From contig JAOZTW010000125.1 of assembly GCA_029938985.1 (NCBI GenBank), positions 1 to 10,254 on the forward strand: a stretch of DNA of 10,254 bases, written 5' to 3'. The position numbers were made by a program, and so were the translations under genes. A model generated the notes under the pieces. The model had not been told where the DNA came from and made no database searches. It was given only the letters and a program-made list of their open reading frames with translations. This document shows positions 8,565-10,254 of the stretch, in pieces. Every line of letters begins with the position of its first letter. The stretch's first letter is position 1. Source of the stretch: Bacteroidales bacterium. Lineage in GTDB: Bacteria > Bacteroidota > Bacteroidia > Bacteroidales > JAOZQN01.

Positions 8565-9709
8565 TATATTTTTATTGCTTTATCAATACTTTCAATCTCC
8601 CAAATATATAAAATTTTATTTATAAATTTTATATCTATTATTTTATCTCTTATTTTTAGGTCTTCATATTTTGATTTAAAATTGTTGTAAATATCGTCGT
8701 TCTGTCCTCTAACCATTCCAATAAATAAAATTCTTCCTCTCAAAACTTTTTTAAAATCAGGGATTTGTTTTTTGAGATGTTTTTTTTTGTAATGTTTTGC
8801 AAAAATAGTTTTTGTTTTGGCAATTCCTTTTTTTTCCCAATTGTGTAACATTGCTCTTGTTGTGCGAATATATTCACGTGTAACATTAACTTTTTTATTT
8901 ACAGTAAGTCCAGTTACTATTTGCCGTTCTGTTCTTCTTTGCAAGCGTGTTTTTTTTTCATTTAACTTAAATTGTTCTTGTTCTATTATTTTTTTTAATT
9001 TTTCATAAAAAAGTTTATTAAAAATATTTTTATAAGAAGAAAAAGTAATATCATCGGCATATCTGGAATATCTTATTTTGTGAGTTTTTGATAAAATAAT
9101 AAGTTTTTTATCCAAACGTTGACATATAATATTGCTAATTGTAGGCGAAGTTGGAGAACCTTGAGGTAAAAATCCGTTGTAGCAACATAAATTTGCAATT
9201 AAAAAAGCAATAGGTTCTCGTTCGCCTGTCAAATTAAATGGTTTTAATTCTAAAACAGATTTTACTCTTCTAAATTTTATACTTGGAAAAAAATTTGATA
9301 AATCCACATTATAAACAAAAGGTTTACTTGTGTGACTTTGTGCATTAGAAACTATATTTCGTTGATATACAAATCCATTAACAGGTTTTATGGGTAAAAA
9401 AACGGCATTCAAAATGAAATTAATATTTCGTTGTATTAATTTAAGAAAAGGAATAGGTGAGTAAATTACCCGTTCATTACCATTTTTTTTTGCAACAGAG
9501 AAGGATAGGTATTTATTTTTCTTATGAAAAGCAAAATAATTTATATTTTGCTTTGTTATTTCCTTTATAATATTGTAATTAAACAAATATTTATTTACTT
9601 CCTCCAAAAGATGTACAAATTCATTTATGGTTTTTAATTTATGAAATTTAATTACTACATTTTTTTTAAACTCATCTATATGTAACTTTTCTTTTACAAT
9701 AAAATTCAT
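8555..9709 (-). CDS. Retron reverse transcriptase
   Basis: A 384-residue reverse transcriptase that would copy part of the upstream structured RNA into msDNA. Visible landmarks in order: the retron-specific NAxxH signature as NAQSH (122-126), motif A VDLSNFFPSI with catalytic D136, LPQGSPTSP (181-189), the catalytic YADD box (217-220), and VTG (265-267), the other retron hallmark. NAxxH plus VTG separates retron RTs from group II intron and DGR RTs. The C-terminal part (LRGRILFIGMVRGQND) resembles the thumb and template-binding region of retron RTs. The length is ordinary for the family, and no protease or nuclease domain is fused. The ATG is the only good start and lies 21 bp after the end of the predicted a2 repeat, as expected for a retron. 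The last codons (Asn-Gln-stop) fall in an AATCAATAA motif shared with the effector gene end. The next gene starts 14 bp later. Confidence 0.95.
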   Translation of the reverse strand: MNFIVKEKLHIDEFKKNVVIKFHKLKTINEFVHLLEEVNKYLFNYNIIKEITKQNINYFAFHKKNKYLSFSVAKKNGNERVIYSPIPFLKLIQRNINFILNAVFLPIKPVNGFVYQRNIVSNAQSHTSKPFVYNVDLSNFFPSIKFRRVKSVLELKPFNLTGEREPIAFLIANLCCYNGFLPQGSPTSPTISNIICQRLDKKLIILSKTHKIRYSRYADDITFSSYKNIFNKLFYEKLKKIIEQEQFKLNEKKTRLQRRTERQIVTGLTVNKKVNVTREYIRTTRAMLHNWEKKGIAKTKTIFAKHYKKKHLKKQIPDFKKVLRGRILFIGMVRGQNDDIYNNFKSKYEDLKIRDKIIDIKFINKILYIWEIESIDKAIKIYNQ

Positions 9710-9730
9710 CTTATTCTGTTTAAATTAAAA

Positions 9731-9744
9731 AAAGGCATTTGCAA
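9731..9744 (-). repeat. Retron a2 repeat (3' half of the RNA-closing helix)
   Basis: Reads TTGCAAATGCCTTT on the minus strand, the partner of a1. Its end runs into seven consecutive T (9733-9727), so the closed a1/a2 helix followed by a U-tract resembles an intrinsic terminator between the RNA and the RT gene. Confidence 0.85.
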
Positions 9745-9753
9745 TATATTCCT

Positions 9754-9853
9754 TTATGAATTGAAAATCTTAATTATAATACAAATATGTTATATTTAAG
9801 AAATAAAATTATCTTAAAATTATCTTAAAAAGTTATTTAAAAGGATTTCATAA
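9754..9853 (-). other. Candidate msd stem region
   Basis: TTATGAA (9853-9847) is the exact complement of TTCATAA (9760-9754), closing an 86-nt AU-rich interior. Within it, TTTAAGA (9829-9823, or its duplicate 9818-9812) can pair with TCTTAAA (9801-9795). These are hand-found pairings in AT-rich sequence, so the exact fold is uncertain. Confidence 0.45.
9804..9830 (-). repeat. 11-bp tandem repeat inside candidate msd
   Basis: On the minus strand the unit TTTTAAGATAA occurs twice in direct tandem, followed by a partial third copy TTTTA. Either copy can pair with the downstream TCTTAAA (9801-9795), so the msd stem can adopt two registers. Confidence 0.8.
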
Positions 9854-9882
9854 TAAAAATTAAGCTAACTTTGTTATATAAA

Positions 9883-9900
9883 CATTGCGAAAACACAATG
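9883..9900 (-). other. msr stem-loop with UUUU loop
   Basis: The minus strand reads CATTGTG-TTTT-CGCAATG, a 7-bp stem with one G-U wobble and a UUUU loop. It begins 17 nt after a1. Short hairpins with U-rich loops in this position are typical of msr regions recognised by the cognate RT; the Ec86 msr has a comparable hairpin with a GUUUCG-like loop. Confidence 0.75.
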
Positions 9901-9917
9901 CAAGAGTCAATATTTTG

Positions 9918-9931
9918 TTGCAAATACCTTT
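9918..9931 (-). repeat. Retron a1 repeat (5' half of the RNA-closing helix)
   Basis: Reads AAAGGTATTTGCAA on the minus strand and pairs with 9744-9731 over 14 positions (13 Watson-Crick, one G-U). It begins about 7 nt after the -7 promoter box, so it probably forms the very 5' end of the transcript. Confidence 0.85.
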
Positions 9932-9937
9932 AAAGTG

Positions 9938-9945
9938 CAAAAGTA
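9938..9945 (-). promoter_or_regulatory. Bacteroidota-type -7 promoter box for the retron RNA and operon
   Basis: The minus strand reads TACTTTTG, an exact match to the Bacteroidota primary sigma -7 consensus TAnnTTTG. It ends 7 nt before a1, which would place transcription start at or next to the first base of the predicted RNA. I see no clear TTTG at the -33 position; that stretch is T-rich (around 9960-9970). No other TAnnTTTG lies between here and the RT start, so this promoter probably serves the whole cassette. Confidence 0.65.
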
Positions 9946-10254
9946 GAATATTAGTTGAAAAAAAATAAAAATTTTATTAAAATTTAGGATTTATTTTTTT
10001 AAATATTTTGGACTATCAGATTAAATTTTATGAAAAAAATTCGTGTAAAGCATGGATTTGTACACAATTGTATCTGTGTCAAACATCTACGCTTGATACG
10101 AAAAGCCGTTGAAAATCAGCCCTATTTAACTCTACTTTGATGGTACTTATTGGAGTTATTAATTTTGAAGGAATATTTTTATTACTTTTTAGTATTTGGT
10201 TATTAAAATTTTTGTAGAACAATGTTATCGCTTGATACTTTTTTAAGTTGGTTT
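9946..10254. other. Gene-free upstream region
   Basis: About 309 bp of AT-rich sequence with no gene I can support. Two tiny plus-strand frames exist, 36 codons at 10030-10140 and 25 codons starting at 10140 with a TGATG stop-start overlap, but neither resembles a known protein. A 10-bp direct repeat CGCTTGATAC occurs at 10090-10099 and 10229-10238. I see no tRNA, CRISPR array or insertion-sequence end. Confidence 0.5.

Larger units (their letters stand above)
9731..9931 (-). ncRNA. msr-msd: Predicted retron msr-msd RNA
   Basis: On the minus strand a 201-nt segment just upstream of the RT gene is bounded by AAAGGTATTTGCAA and TTGCAAATGCCTTT, which pair over 14 bp with one G-U wobble. This is the a1/a2 arrangement of a retron RNA. 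A further ATATT/AATAT pairing can extend the helix inward across a small internal loop. Inside the 5' part is a strong hairpin (9900-9883), as in msr. The 3' part is AU-rich and can form a longer stem (9853-9847 with 9760-9754), a candidate msd. The branching guanosine is not certain; G at 9908, directly after the extended a1 helix, is one candidate. A matching promoter sits 7 nt before a1. Position, size and order (a1, hairpin, long stem, a2, RT) all fit the retron plan. The boundaries of msr versus msd are inferred. Confidence 0.85.

Noticed and set aside
8555..9709. Group II intron or diversity-generating retroelement reverse transcriptase
   Set aside because: The RT carries NAxxH and VTG, has no maturase or endonuclease domain, no template/variable repeat is visible, and an a1/a2-bounded RNA lies upstream, all of which favour a retron.
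10030..10110. Single copy of a Bacteroidota CRISPR-like repeat
   Set aside because: The segment has a vague likeness to such repeats, but no second copy or spacer periodicity exists in the window.
10090..10238. CGCTTGATAC direct repeats as ends of a mobile element
   Set aside because: Only 10 bp, about 139 bp apart, with no inverted termini, transposase remnant or target duplication.

Overview
The window is very AT-rich DNA, most likely from a member of the Bacteroidota. The clues are the low GC content, the lack of clear Shine-Dalgarno sequences, and an exact match to the Bacteroidota -7 promoter consensus TAnnTTTG (TACTTTTG, minus strand, 9945-9938) placed just ahead of an RNA gene. All five real genes lie on the minus strand, so the window reads biologically from right to left.

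Right to left: 9946-10254 has no gene I can support. At 9931-9731 lies a predicted retron RNA (msr-msd). It is bounded by a 14-bp inverted repeat (a1 9931-9918, a2 9744-9731) and preceded by the promoter, and it contains a tight hairpin with a UUUU loop. The retron reverse transcriptase follows (9709-8555), with YADD, the retron signature NAxxH (NAQSH) and VTG. Next, with spacings of 14 bp, 2 bp and a 23-bp overlap, come three proteins that look like a rebuilt two-component system: a protein with a degenerate histidine-kinase-like (GHKL) fold (8540-7542), a small degenerate receiver-like protein (7539-6853), and a 531-residue protein (6875-5280) with an intact phosphorylatable receiver domain and a C-terminal candidate HEPN RNase domain (RKDVIH). 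Last, 23 bp further on, is a 1724-residue protein (5256-82) that joins an SLC12/APC-type transporter to a long helical region and a P-loop ATPase.

My reading is that this is a retron defence cassette whose effector side is a receiver-HEPN protein governed by a pseudo-kinase and a pseudo-receiver. In described retrons the RT plus msDNA holds a toxic effector in check until a phage disturbs the complex. By analogy, the msDNA complex here could control a HEPN nuclease through receiver-type protein contacts. I do not recognise this accessory set among the retron types I know, but I could not search. Whether the transporter-ATPase belongs to the cassette or is the resident gene next to which the cassette landed is open. 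Its spacing argues for co-transcription. Its N-terminal half is visibly less AT-rich than the cassette.
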